Shown one piece after another: positions 7,513-15,793 of a stretch of 50,886 nucleotides of DNA. Below the pieces are notes generated by a model that was given only the letters and a program-made list of their open reading frames with translations, was not told the origin of the DNA and made no database searches. The position numbers and the translations under genes were made by a program. This DNA is from Kiloniellales bacterium (GTDB lineage Bacteria > Pseudomonadota > Alphaproteobacteria > Kiloniellales > JAKSDN01), in the NCBI GenBank assembly GCA_030064845.1, contig JASJEC010000086.1, forward strand, positions 1-50,886, written 5' to 3'. How positions within the stretch are numbered: the first letter of the stretch is position 1; every line of letters begins with the position of its first letter.

Positions 7513-8484
7513 TCAGGCGTAGCCGGCCTCGATCAAGCCGCGGAAATAGTCGATCGTCGGATCGAGACCGTCGTCCAGTGAAGTCGTCGGTGCCCAGTTC
7601 AGGATCTCGCGCGCGAGGGCGATGTCGGGCTGGCGCTGGCGCGGGTCGTCCTGGGGCAATTCACTGAACTGCAGGGTGGATTTGGAGCCGGTTTTCCGAA
7701 TCACCGCTTCGGCCAGATCCAGCATCGTGAACTCCACCGGATTGCCGAGGTTGACCGGCCCGGTGACGTCGTCTGGCGTCTCCATCAGCGCCATCAAGCC
7801 GACGATCATGTCGTCGACATAGCAGAACGACCGGGTCTGCAGGCCGTCGCCGAAGATCGTGATCGCCTCGGCCCTGAGCGCCTGGAGAACGAAGTTCGAC
7901 ACCACGCGGCCGTCCGCCGGGTGCATGCCGGGCCCGTAGGTGTTGAAGATCCGCGCGACCTTTATCTCGAGCCCGTGCTGACGGCGATAGTCGAAGAAAA
8001 GCGCCTCGGCGCAGCGCTTGCCTTCGTCGTAGCACGAACGGGGCCCGATAGGATTCACGTTGCCCCAGTAGTCTTCGGCCTGGGGATGCACCGAGGGGTC
8101 GCCATAAACCTCCGAGGTCGAGGCCTGGAGGATACGGGCGCGGGTCCGCTTGGCCAGGCCCAGCATGTTGATCGCGCCATGCACGCTCGTCTTGGTCGTC
8201 TGGACCGGGTCGTGCTGGTAGTGGATCGGGCTCGCCGGGCAGGCGAGATTGTAGATCTGGTCGACCTCCACGTAGAGCGGGAAGGTCACGTCGTGGCGTA
8301 GGATCTCGAAGTTCGGTTCCGCTTCGAGACCGGCGATGGTCGTGCGGCGGCCGGTATAGAAATTGTCGACGCAGAGCACCTCGTGACCCGCGTCGACCAG
8401 CCGCCGGCAGAGATGCGAGCCGAGGAACCCGGCGCCTCCAGTCACGAGAACGCGGCAGCTGTTCGGATTGCCGTAGAGTTTCAT
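7513..8484 (-). CDS. UDP-glucuronate decarboxylase (UDP-xylose synthase) / extended SDR
   Basis: 323 aa. The NAD-binding motif GGAGFLG is at residues 16-22, and the active site has [10 protein letters not shown] (Glu125) and YDEGKR (Tyr152, Lys156). [14 protein letters not shown] and the [17 protein letters not shown] stretch are characteristic of UXS enzymes, which convert UDP-glucuronate to UDP-xylose for surface polysaccharides. The length is that of soluble bacterial UXS. The ATG at 8484 is used because family proteins begin a few residues before the Gly-rich motif; a GTG at 8499 would add MVERG. No glycosyltransferase genes adjoin it, so the polysaccharide it serves is unknown. Confidence 0.88.
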   Translation of the reverse strand: MKLYGNPNSCRVLVTGGAGFLGSHLCRRLVDAGHEVLCVDNFYTGRRTTIAGLEAEPNFEILRHDVTFPLYVEVDQIYNLACPASPIHYQHDPVQTTKTSVHGAINMLGLAKRTRARILQASTSEVYGDPSVHPQAEDYWGNVNPIGPRSCYDEGKRCAEALFFDYRRQHGLEIKVARIFNTYGPGMHPADGRVVSNFVLQALRAEAITIFGDGLQTRSFCYVDDMIVGLMALMETPDDVTGPVNLGNPVEFTMLDLAEAVIRKTGSKSTLQFSELPQDDPRQRQPDIALAREILNWAPTTSLDDGLDPTIDYFRGLIEAGYA

Positions 8485-8605
8485 CCCACGCTCAACCACG
8501 GCGTCTAAGGAACTGGCACGTCATCGTTTGTACCGCGGCGCGCGGATAGGGCCACGGAAGCCGCAACACAATCCTCGATTCGCTGACGGCTGTCTCTTCC
8601 ACGTC

Positions 8606-9835
8606 CTAGCCCGTCTGTGCCTGCAGCCGCGCCAGCGGCTTCTCGTTGATCGGCAGGTGGACCGCGGCCGCGAGCAGCCCGAGGGCGATGCCGGCCCACC
8701 AGACCGGGTCGTAGGACCCCAGCGTGTCGTAGAGCCGGCCGCCGAGCCAGACGCCCAGGAAGCTGCCGATCTGGTGGCTGAAGAAGACGATCCCGAAGAG
8801 GGTCGCCATGTAGCGCAGGCCGAAGACCTGGGCCACGATGCCCGTGGTCAGTGGCACGGTGGAGAGCCAGAGGATGCCCATGACGGCGGCGAAGAGGTAG
8901 ATCGTTGTCTCGGTCTTGGGTGCGAGGAGCAGGGCCGTGATCGCCACGGCGCGGGCGAAGTAGATCGCGCTGAGGCCGCACTTCTTGCTCCAGCGCTGGC
9001 CGGCCGCGCCGGCCAGGAAGGCGCCGGCGATATTGAACAGGCCGACCAGGGCGATGGAGTAGGCGCCGACCTGGGGGCTGAGGCCGAGATCGACGACATA
9101 GGCCGGGAAGTGCACCGTGATGAAGGCGACGTGGAAGCCGCAGACGAAGAAGCCGATGGTTAGAAGGATGTAGCCCCGGTGGTTCATGGCCTCGCGCACC
9201 GCGCCACCGACCGATTGTTCACTCGGCGCTTCGCCCTTGGCCCCGGGGTCGCTCGGCAGGATGAAGGCCAGAGGCAGGATGGCGAGAGAGCAGGCGGCCA
9301 GGATGACCATGGCCTGCTCCCAACCGTAGGCGGCAATGAAGCCTTGGCCGAGCGGCGAGAAGACCACCTGCCCGAAGGAGCCGGCCGCGGTCCCGAGGCC
9401 GAGGGCGAGCGACCGCCGCTCCGGGCCGACCACCTTTGCCATGGCCGCGAGCGCGAGAGAGAAGGCAGTGAAGGCGACGCCGATCCCGGTCAGGAGCCCG
9501 CCGAAGAGGTGCAGGCCCCAGCCGGACTCGACGCTGGCCATGCCCCAGACCCCGAAGGCATAGACCAGTGAGCCTCCGGCGATCACCTTGGACGGGCCGT
9601 AGCGGTCGGCAAGCGCGCCGGCGAAGGGCAGACCGAGGCCCCAGAGTAGGTTCTGCAAGGCCATGGCGAGCGCGAAGGTCTCGCGGTCCCAGCCCCGTGT
9701 CACGGTCATGGGCTCGAGGAACAGGCCGAAGACCGACCGTACGCCGAATCCAATCGTCGCGATCAGGCAGCCGGCGAGGATGACGACGAGGGGCGTGCGC
9801 CAGCCGGCGCGGGTGACGGTCTCTGCGCTGGTCAT
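8606..9835 (-). CDS. Major facilitator superfamily transporter (MCT/OFA-like)
   Basis: 409 aa with about 12 hydrophobic segments in two halves. The N-terminal half contains FGVRSVFGLFLEPMTVTRGW and GALADRYGPSKV, corresponding to the conserved loop between helices 2 and 3. The C-terminal half begins after the hydrophilic linker near GAKGEAPSEQSVGG. The pattern suits monocarboxylate/oxalate-formate-type carriers. The ATG at 9835 is preceded by a GGAG-type site; a start at 9880 would add a non-homologous tail. It is co-oriented with the hydratase gene upstream (gap 133 bp), so it might import a carboxylate used by that enzyme, but this is guesswork. Confidence 0.85.
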   Translation of the reverse strand: MTSAETVTRAGWRTPLVVILAGCLIATIGFGVRSVFGLFLEPMTVTRGWDRETFALAMALQNLLWGLGLPFAGALADRYGPSKVIAGGSLVYAFGVWGMASVESGWGLHLFGGLLTGIGVAFTAFSLALAAMAKVVGPERRSLALGLGTAAGSFGQVVFSPLGQGFIAAYGWEQAMVILAACSLAILPLAFILPSDPGAKGEAPSEQSVGGAVREAMNHRGYILLTIGFFVCGFHVAFITVHFPAYVVDLGLSPQVGAYSIALVGLFNIAGAFLAGAAGQRWSKKCGLSAIYFARAVAITALLLAPKTETTIYLFAAVMGILWLSTVPLTTGIVAQVFGLRYMATLFGIVFFSHQIGSFLGVWLGGRLYDTLGSYDPVWWAGIALGLLAAAVHLPINEKPLARLQAQTG

Positions 9836-9968
9836 GACTCCGCTCCCCGAGATCGCGCTTCGCTGGGGGCCGGTGACCACGACGGCCTCTCAACATCCCG
9901 CGCCCAGCCGGTCACACTAGTAGAGCGATCCGGGACGGTCAAAGCCGGCGGCCCGCCGCCTGCCCGCC

Positions 9969-10757
9969 TCACGGCACGAATGCGCAGTCGACCGATCCGA
10001 GGCTCTCGTAGCGACCCTCGACCCGGACCGGCGCGTCGATCCAGAGGGTCTTGGCCACCGACCCCAGCGTTATGACCTGGCCGCTTTCCAGGCCGTCTGC
10101 CGCCGGCGGATGGTCGGCCAGCCAGCGTAGCGCGTTCAGCGGATGGCCCAGGATATCCCGCCCGTGGCCGGCGCCGGCGGCGGTCCCGTCGAGCAGGATT
10201 TCGCAGGTTTCCCCGGCCAGGTCGCCGGGCCGCCCGGCCGCCGGGCCGAGTACGCAGCCGGCGGAAAAGAAATCGTCGGCGACCAGGGTCGTCATTCCGA
10301 TGGTCGGCCAATCCTCGTAGCGGTCCTCGACCAGCTCGATCGAGGGATGGAAGCTGGCGACCGCCGCCTCGATCTCCGCGGCCTCGTAGGGTCTCGACCG
10401 GGCCGGCAGGTCTCGGCCGAGCCGCACCGCGATCTCCAGTTCGACGCCGATCCTGCGGAACCGGGACAGAGAGAGGACGGCGCCGCTCTCGACCAGCGTC
10501 GAGCGGTAGAGGCCGCCCGCGCAGGGGTGCGCGATGCCGAGATAGTCCTGCATGACCGCCGTGGTGCAGCCGATCTTGAAGCCGACGCAGGGGCCGGGGG
10601 CGCGGTGAGCGAGCAGCCGGCGCAGGGCGGCCTGGATCTCGTAGGAGTCTTCGAGACCGGCGGGCCGGCAGCGTGGCGGCAAGGCAGCCAGCACACCTCC
10701 CTGACAGCGCAGCGCGGCCAGGCGTTCGGCGGCGGTTGCGATGTCGCTAGGCTCCAT
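9969..10757 (-). CDS. 2-keto-4-pentenoate hydratase-like protein (FAH superfamily)
   Basis: 262 aa. The order matches MhpD/XylJ-type hydratases: DSYEIQAALRRLL, then VGFKIGCTTAVMQDYLGI, GVELEIAVRLGRDL with acidic metal ligands, ASFHPSIELVEDRY, and ADDFFSAGCVLGP. Such enzymes hydrate 2-oxopent-4-enoate or related dienoates in meta-cleavage pathways. No other meta-pathway gene is nearby, so the substrate is unknown. The ATG at 10757 is taken because it fits family starts; a second in-frame ATG at 10790 would place the start right after the T-tract of an intrinsic terminator. Both have weak ribosome-binding sites. The hairpins upstream may regulate it. Confidence 0.82.
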   Translation of the reverse strand: MEPSDIATAAERLAALRCQGGVLAALPPRCRPAGLEDSYEIQAALRRLLAHRAPGPCVGFKIGCTTAVMQDYLGIAHPCAGGLYRSTLVESGAVLSLSRFRRIGVELEIAVRLGRDLPARSRPYEAAEIEAAVASFHPSIELVEDRYEDWPTIGMTTLVADDFFSAGCVLGPAAGRPGDLAGETCEILLDGTAAGAGHGRDILGHPLNALRWLADHPPAADGLESGQVITLGSVAKTLWIDAPVRVEGRYESLGSVDCAFVP

Positions 10758-10798
10758 GGTCGTTCTCGCGAGGTCGCTGGAAGCCTTCATCGTACAAC

Positions 10799-10824
10799 AA
10801 AAAAAGGACCTCGCGAGAGGTCCT
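10799..10824 (-). terminator. Intrinsic terminator (minus strand) with tetraloop
   Basis: On the minus strand an 8-bp perfect stem AGGACCTC/GAGGTCCT (10824-10817 and 10812-10805) encloses TCGC and runs directly into seven T residues (10805-10799). This is a textbook Rho-independent terminator. There is no T-tract on the plus strand, so it works only leftward. It ends a transcript begun somewhere right of 10824, just before the hydratase gene. Confidence 0.85.
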
Positions 10825-10866
10825 CAGGTGGTAGCCCTGTTGGGGAGACAGGGCGGGGGCATACCG
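10799..10866 (-). ncRNA. Candidate small RNA or attenuator leader (5' end unknown)
   Basis: Read on the minus strand, a hairpin CCCTGT-CTCCCCA-ACAGGG (10853-10835) precedes the intrinsic terminator by 10 nt. Its loop CUCCCCA is pyrimidine-rich and complementary to Shine-Dalgarno sequences (GGGGAG), a layout seen in alphaproteobacterial trans-acting small RNAs. No open reading frame of note runs into the terminator from the right. Two readings fit: a free small RNA, or the leader of the hydratase gene controlled by termination. No promoter could be placed with confidence, so the right boundary is arbitrary. Confidence 0.4.
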
Positions 10867-11163
10867 ATTAACAAAAGCCGCGTTCGTCAGAATCGAGAAG
10901 AAGGTTGGTTAGCCGCATTTCCCGCAGACAAGATTTCTCGAGGTCGATTGCACATTCGTGACGCGGCGGTGAAGCTTTGATGGAGAGTCGGCTTCCGCAT
11001 TCCGAATTCGCGATCGATCATTTTTCCGCCGCCTGTCGGATAGCGGGGCACCCTTCTTCATTTGCTTTGCGGAAAAGGGAGTAGTCTTTGACACTATTCC
11101 CGGCCGAGCGCTGCTGATCTAGGCTGGGCCTCCCCAAGAGGGAAGAGGAGGGTCCGGGCAATC

Positions 11164-11628
11164 ATGGCATCGGAAGCAAGCGCGGCCGACCGGGAATTCA
11201 TGCGCCTCGCGCTGGAAGAAGCGCAGACGGGTTTCAACGAGGGCGGCGTGCCGGTCGGCGCGGTCCTGGTCGAAGAGGGGGTGCTTGTCGCTCGGGGCCG
11301 CAACCGCCGGGTCCAGGCCGAGGATCCCATCGCCCACGGCGAGATGGATTGCCTGCGGCGCGCGGGGCGCCGTCCCGGCTATGGCAAGGCGACGCTCTAC
11401 ACCACTCTCAGCCCCTGCATGATGTGCAGCGGCACAATCGTCCAGTTCGGCATTCCGCGCGTCGTGGTCGGCGAGGCGCGCAACTTCCCGGGCAACCTCG
11501 ACTTTCTGACCGAGCGGGGCGTCGAGGTCGTGCTTCTGGACGATCCTGCCTGCGTCGCCCTGATGAAGCGCTTCATCGAGGAGCGGCCGGCCCTCTGGAA
11601 CGAGGACATCGCGGTCGAGGAAGAGTAG
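11164..11628 (+). CDS. Cytosine deaminase (yeast Fcy1-like nucleobase deaminase)
   Basis: 154 aa, zinc-dependent CDA fold. His58-Gly-Glu60 (AHGEMD) and PCMMC (Cys85, Cys88) provide the zinc ligands and the proton-shuttle Glu. The stretches LYTTLSPC, FGIPRVVVGEARNF, RGVEVVLLDD and the ending FIEERPALWNEDI follow yeast cytosine deaminase closely. They differ from TadA (tRNA) and from the CodA amidohydrolase used by E. coli. The expected reaction is cytosine to uracil and ammonia, for pyrimidine salvage. AGGAGG lies 12-17 bp upstream of the ATG. It appears monocistronic. Confidence 0.88.
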   Translation: MASEASAADREFMRLALEEAQTGFNEGGVPVGAVLVEEGVLVARGRNRRVQAEDPIAHGEMDCLRRAGRRPGYGKATLYTTLSPCMMCSGTIVQFGIPRVVVGEARNFPGNLDFLTERGVEVVLLDDPACVALMKRFIEERPALWNEDIAVEEE

Positions 11629-11683
11629 CCGGACGGGCCCGAAGTTCAGCACGATGAAGGTGCCAAACTTCTGGCCTCGGATC

Positions 11684-12523
11684 TTATCGGGGAAACTTGG
11701 CCCGCTTAAGCCCCTCTATCAGGTGCTTACGGTCTTCCGCGCGCTTGAACGGGTTGGTCTGCTCGAAGTGGCGTAGCGTGCCGGTTTCGCGCAGCTTTCG
11801 GAAGGCCTTGCGCTTGTCTTCGGCTAGCTTCTGAAGCCGCTTCTTCTCCGCCTGATCCTGGGCGATATGGGCCTTCTGCGCATAGATCGCGGCCATGATG
11901 ACCAGGACCTCGGCGGGACACTTGCCTTCGCCGGGCTGCTCGCAGATCTGCTCGAGCTCGCGAATCGCAAGGTCGTAGTAGACCGGGTCGGTCCGCGCCT
12001 TGAAGTAGTAGGCCCAGCCAAGCGTCCAGCGGTACCAATCCGGCACTCTAAGTGCGCGCATTATCAGCTCAACCGCCTTGTCCGGGTCGCCGGCATAGAC
12101 CCTTTCGTCGGCGTTCTCGACCAGCAGATCCCGGTTGCTGACGTTCAGGCGCCGCGCCGTCTCGAAGTTGCTCTGCGCCTCCGCCGCTTCCTTGCGGTGC
12201 AGTCTGACGTAGCCCCGGGCCCAGAAGGTGTCGTAGTCGCCCGGATCGAGCTCGACCGCCTTCTCCGCCAGCTGCAGGGCCTTGTCCAGGATTTGAGCGG
12301 GTTTCAGGCTGTGGTCTGGTTTCGGCAGTTTCCAGCCGTCGACGACGCTGATCGCGTAGCTGTATCCCAGCCAGCCGTGGCTGCGGGCGAAGCTGGCGTC
12401 CAGCCTGATCGCCTGCTTGAAATGCCGGATGGCGGTGTTGAACTCTTTCTGGTTGTTGATCGGAAACTGCTTCGCACCCTCGCGCCAGTGCTCGTAGGCG
12501 TTGTCCGGGCTTGCGTTGGCCAT
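11684..12523 (-). CDS. Stand-alone TPR protein, paralogous to the TPR part of the neighbouring cyclase-like protein
   Basis: 279 aa with several tetratricopeptide-like repeats: FKQAIRLDASFARSHGWLGYSYA, AEKAVELDPGDYDTFWARGYVRL and FETARRLNVSNRDLLVENADE, then a Lys-rich C-terminus. It shares the spacing and many residues of the C-terminal half of the protein encoded at 12707-14449 (for example GWLGY and EPEDYDTHWALAYAY there). It lacks the cyclase and TolB-like domains. The ATG at 12523 follows GAGGGGG at ideal distance. No signal peptide is seen, so it is probably a cytoplasmic scaffold. It is co-oriented with the cyclase-like gene, 183 bp downstream of it. Confidence 0.75.
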   Translation of the reverse strand: MANASPDNAYEHWREGAKQFPINNQKEFNTAIRHFKQAIRLDASFARSHGWLGYSYAISVVDGWKLPKPDHSLKPAQILDKALQLAEKAVELDPGDYDTFWARGYVRLHRKEAAEAQSNFETARRLNVSNRDLLVENADERVYAGDPDKAVELIMRALRVPDWYRWTLGWAYYFKARTDPVYYDLAIRELEQICEQPGEGKCPAEVLVIMAAIYAQKAHIAQDQAEKKRLQKLAEDKRKAFRKLRETGTLRHFEQTNPFKRAEDRKHLIEGLKRAKFPR

Positions 12524-12706
12524 GGCTTTCCCCCTCAAGTCTTCTTGACGTGGTGACCTAAAAAAAAGTCACGGAGCGCTACGGAATTGTGCGCTTGGAA
12601 CTAATCCGCAACCAAGCGAATCGCGTGTCTTGATCATCTCACAGCCGAATTGCCTTGGCCATGTCGTTGTGATGCCAACAATCTGGTCTGGCCGATTTCG
12701 GCCCTA

Positions 12707-14449
12707 TCAGCGCTCCGGCAGGCCCGCCTCGCGCAGCGCATCGAGCCAGCGTCGCTCGTCCTCCTTGTTGCGGTAAGGCAGGGTTTGCCGCTCCTTTTCG
12801 ACCGTCCAATCGGCGCGGCGCTCCAGGAAGGCTTTCATCGCTTCAGCCGCTTGCTCGTCGTTGCCCAGCAGAACGTGGTTGGCGGCCAGTATCAGCCGCA
12901 CCTCGTTGTTGGGCCTCAGAATTTTCTGGAGCTCTGCGTTCGACTCCTCGTGCCGCCTGAGGTGATGAAGCACCCAGCCGCGAGTCCAGCAATACCATTC
13001 GGGATAGCGCGGATTGATCACCATGGCGTGGTCGATCTGCTCGAGCGCCTCGCGGTGATGGCCGAGGTAGCCCAGGGACTCCGCCATCTCGGCCCTGAGG
13101 TCGGCGTCGTTCTCGTTCAGCTCCAGGGCCTTGTGATACGACATCAAGGCGCGATCCAGCTCGCCGGACGCGGAATAGGCATAGGCCAGGGCCCAGTGGG
13201 TGTCGTAGTCCTCGGGCTCGAGCGCGACCGCTTTCTGCGTGCATTCCTTGGCCACGGTCAGAGCCTCCGGGCCTTCCCAGCCTTCGACATAGCCGATCAC
13301 ATGGGTGTAGCCCAACCAGCCCCACGCGCGGCCGTAGTAGGGGTCGAGGCTGGTCGCCTTCTCGAACCAATTGCGGCACTCGATCACCGCGGCTTGGCGT
13401 TCGTTGAGAAAAGGCAGGTTCGTCGCCAGTTGGTGGGTGCCGCGGAGAAAGGCGACATAGGCGTTGATATCCTGGGTCCCACTGCGCACCAGGCGCTCCC
13501 GCTCCATGGCGGTCACCTTGGGCGCCAGCTCCGCAACGGTATGCGCGATGATCTCGTCTTGTATGGCGAAGAGATCCGAGAAGTCCTTGTTGAAGCGCCG
13601 CGACCAGAGATGATGACCCTGTTGGGCATCGACCAGGACGGTGTTGACGCGCAGGCGCTTGTTGGCGCGCTGGACGCTGCCTTCGAGTATGTACTTGGCG
13701 CCCAACTCCTGCCCGATGTCCTGGACCCTCATATGCTTGCCCTTGTAGGCGAAGGCCGAGTTGGCGGCGATCACCAGGAGGTTGCGGAACTTGGAAAGGT
13801 CCGTTGTGATGTAGACCGTCAGGCCGTCGCAGAAGTGCTCCTGCTCCTCGTCGCCGCTCAGGTTCTCGAAAGGCAGCACCGCGATCACCGGCTTGCCCAC
13901 GGCCGATTCGGTCGAGACCGGTTCTTTCGAGCCTGGGATCTTTAGCGCTTTGTACACCCGCACCGGGCTGTCGGTCTCTTCCAGCTGGTGCTCGCCCAGG
14001 TCCTGGAAGTGCAGCTCGAGCCGCCGTCTGACTTGCCGATAGACCTCGGCCGAGACGCAGATCCCGCCGGGTTCGGCCAGGCTCTCGAGGCGAACCGCGA
14101 TGTCGACACCCTCGCCCTTGATTCTGTCGCCCTCGACGATGATCTCGCCGAGGTTGACGCCGATGCGAAACAGCATCCGGCGGTTCGCCGGCACGTCCGC
14201 GTTACGATCGGCCATCGCCGACTGGATATCCCAGGCGCAGGTGACTGCGGCCACGACACTGGGAAACTCGACGATGGCGCCGTCGCCCTGCAGGCGCACG
14301 ATCCGGCCCTGAAACTCGGTGACCTTGGGGTCGACCAGCTCGACCCGATGACGCTTGAAGGCGGCGAGGGTGCCTTCCTCGTCTGCGCGTACTAGGCGGG
14401 CAAATTCCGGGATGTCTGCCGCCACGATCGCGGCCAATCGACGCTGCAT
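12707..14449 (-). CDS. Class III adenylate/guanylate cyclase-like protein with TolB-like and TPR domains
   Basis: 580 aa in three parts. Residues 1-165 form a class III cyclase domain with both metal-binding Asp positions (Asp12 in AADIPEF; Asp56 in QGDGAIVEF) and the transition-state Arg120. Residues about 185-330 form a TolB-like domain (VIAVLPFENLSGDEEQEHFCDGL, then ILEGSVQ). The rest is TPR repeats. Three positions normally conserved in catalysis look changed: Arg52 where Lys is usual, Glu113 where Asp is usual (GEG for GDG), and Asp116 where Asn is usual (GVDIAVRLE for GVNVAARLE). Nucleotide cyclisation is therefore doubtful and a nucleotide-binding or regulatory role is possible. The ATG at 14449 follows GGCGGAG. 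Related architectures are abundant in rhizobia and Rhodospirillales. Confidence 0.85.
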   Translation of the reverse strand: MQRRLAAIVAADIPEFARLVRADEEGTLAAFKRHRVELVDPKVTEFQGRIVRLQGDGAIVEFPSVVAAVTCAWDIQSAMADRNADVPANRRMLFRIGVNLGEIIVEGDRIKGEGVDIAVRLESLAEPGGICVSAEVYRQVRRRLELHFQDLGEHQLEETDSPVRVYKALKIPGSKEPVSTESAVGKPVIAVLPFENLSGDEEQEHFCDGLTVYITTDLSKFRNLLVIAANSAFAYKGKHMRVQDIGQELGAKYILEGSVQRANKRLRVNTVLVDAQQGHHLWSRRFNKDFSDLFAIQDEIIAHTVAELAPKVTAMERERLVRSGTQDINAYVAFLRGTHQLATNLPFLNERQAAVIECRNWFEKATSLDPYYGRAWGWLGYTHVIGYVEGWEGPEALTVAKECTQKAVALEPEDYDTHWALAYAYSASGELDRALMSYHKALELNENDADLRAEMAESLGYLGHHREALEQIDHAMVINPRYPEWYCWTRGWVLHHLRRHEESNAELQKILRPNNEVRLILAANHVLLGNDEQAAEAMKAFLERRADWTVEKERQTLPYRNKEDERRWLDALREAGLPER

Positions 14450-14791
14450 CGAACTCCGCCCCCGCCGAGCGCGCACCGTGACACGCTGCGCTTTGTCTTA
14501 GGATTGCCATCGTAGGTCTAAAGGCCGGGGCCAAAAAGTCAAAAGGGCCGGCTCGTTAAATCCATTGTTTGTCGAATAGTTTCGACTATCTGAGCTGGAA
14601 CGCGTCGCTTCCTTGGTCGGGCGAAAGCCTGGTCGTAAATAATACCAAAGGTAGTGTTCGGTTCGCGGGGGCGGTTATCCTTTGTTATCAAAGGGGCTGG
14701 CAAGCTCCCGTCAAATGGAGTACACGCGGGCGCCGCTCTGGCGTGACCGGGATGCGACCCTCAAGAAACCGGCGGTTCCGAGAGTTCTAGC
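14450..14791. other. Divergent intergenic region between the cyclase-like gene and cysD
   Basis: No gene is supported. Two small perfect hairpins are visible: ATAGT-TTCG-ACTAT near 14575-14588 and CCTTTG-TTAT-CAAAGG near 14680-14695. The stretch at about 14560-14700 is more AT-rich than its surroundings and probably holds the promoters for both genes. No confident -35/-10 pair or known riboswitch was recognised. Confidence 0.5.
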
Positions 14792-15793
14792 ATGCTTGAT
14801 GAAAAGGAAAGTCAGGACGGGGGCACGGCTGCCTCGCCTGTGAGCAAGGCCGCGGCCGGCAAGGGCGGCGGCGTCGCCAACCCTATCGATGCCGGTCGCC
14901 TGACCCATCTGCGGCGGCTCGAGGCCGAGAGCATACATATCATCCGCGAAGTCGCGGCGGAGTTCGCCAAACCGGTCATGCTCTACTCGATCGGCAAGGA
15001 CTCGGCGGTGATGCTGCACCTGGCCTTGAAAGCCTTCTATCCGGGAAAGCTTCCCTTTCCCCTGCTGCACGTCGATACCACCTGGAAGTTCCGCGAGATG
15101 ATCGCGTTCCGCGACCGGCTGGCCGAGGAACAGGGCCTCGAGCTGATCGTGCACATCAATCATGAGGGCGTGGCGCAGGGCGTAGGGCCCTTCACCCACG
15201 GTTCCCAGCTGCACACCGATGTCATGAAGACCCAGGCGCTGAAGCAGGCGCTGGAACAGCACAGCTTCGATGCGGCCTTCGGCGGGGCGCGGCGCGACGA
15301 AGAGAAGTCGCGCGCCAAGGAACGGGTCTTCTCGTTCCGTACCCAGGATCATCGCTGGGACCCGAAGAGGCAGCGGCCGGAGCTGTGGAACCTCTACAAC
15401 GGGCGGATCAACAGGGGCGAGAGCATCCGCGTCTTCCCCCTGTCGAACTGGACCGAGCTAGACGTGTGGCAGTACATCCACCTCGAGAACATCCCCATCG
15501 TGCCGCTTTATTTCGCCAAGGAGCGCCCGGTGGTCGAACGCGACGGCGTCCAGATCATGGTCGATGACGAGCGCATCCCCCTCAAGGAGGGCGAGAAGCC
15601 GCAGATGAAGTGGGTCCGCTTCCGGACTCTGGGGTGCTACCCCTTGACCGGGGCCGTGGAGTCCCGCGCGACCACCTTAACGGAAGTGATCCAGGAGATG
15701 CTCCTGACCAAGACCTCCGAGCGCCAGGGACGGGTGATCGACCACGACCAGGCCGGCTCGATGGAGAAGAAGAAGCAGGAGGGTTACTTCTGA
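14792..15793 (+). CDS. cysD: Sulfate adenylyltransferase subunit 2
   Basis: 333 aa. This ATP sulfurylase catalytic subunit makes adenosine-5'-phosphosulfate from sulfate and ATP, together with the GTPase CysN. The family begins at [16 protein letters not shown]; here it is preceded by about 36 extra residues rich in Gly, Ala and Ser. The PP-loop appears as [52 protein letters not shown] and [12 protein letters not shown] are CysD-diagnostic. The stop codon overlaps the cysNC start (TGATG), giving translational coupling. Confidence 0.96.
   Translation: MLDEKESQDGGTAASPVSKAAAGKGGGVANPIDAGRLTHLRRLEAESIHIIREVAAEFAKPVMLYSIGKDSAVMLHLALKAFYPGKLPFPLLHVDTTWKFREMIAFRDRLAEEQGLELIVHINHEGVAQGVGPFTHGSQLHTDVMKTQALKQALEQHSFDAAFGGARRDEEKSRAKERVFSFRTQDHRWDPKRQRPELWNLYNGRINRGESIRVFPLSNWTELDVWQYIHLENIPIVPLYFAKERPVVERDGVQIMVDDERIPLKEGEKPQMKWVRFRTLGCYPLTGAVESRATTLTEVIQEMLLTKTSERQGRVIDHDQAGSMEKKKQEGYF

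Noticed and set aside
10799..10824. Reading the terminator as serving the plus strand cytosine deaminase region
   Set aside because: There is no T-tract on the plus strand, and the deaminase starts 340 bp further right.
12650..13945. A 431-codon plus-strand frame opposite the TPR part of the cyclase-like gene
   Set aside because: It is antisense to well-formed TPR repeats and has no recognisable domain.
14569..14790. A 73-codon plus-strand frame upstream of cysD
   Set aside because: The translation shows no domain, and its composition does not follow the codon bias of neighbours. It ends at the cysD start and is better read as leader.
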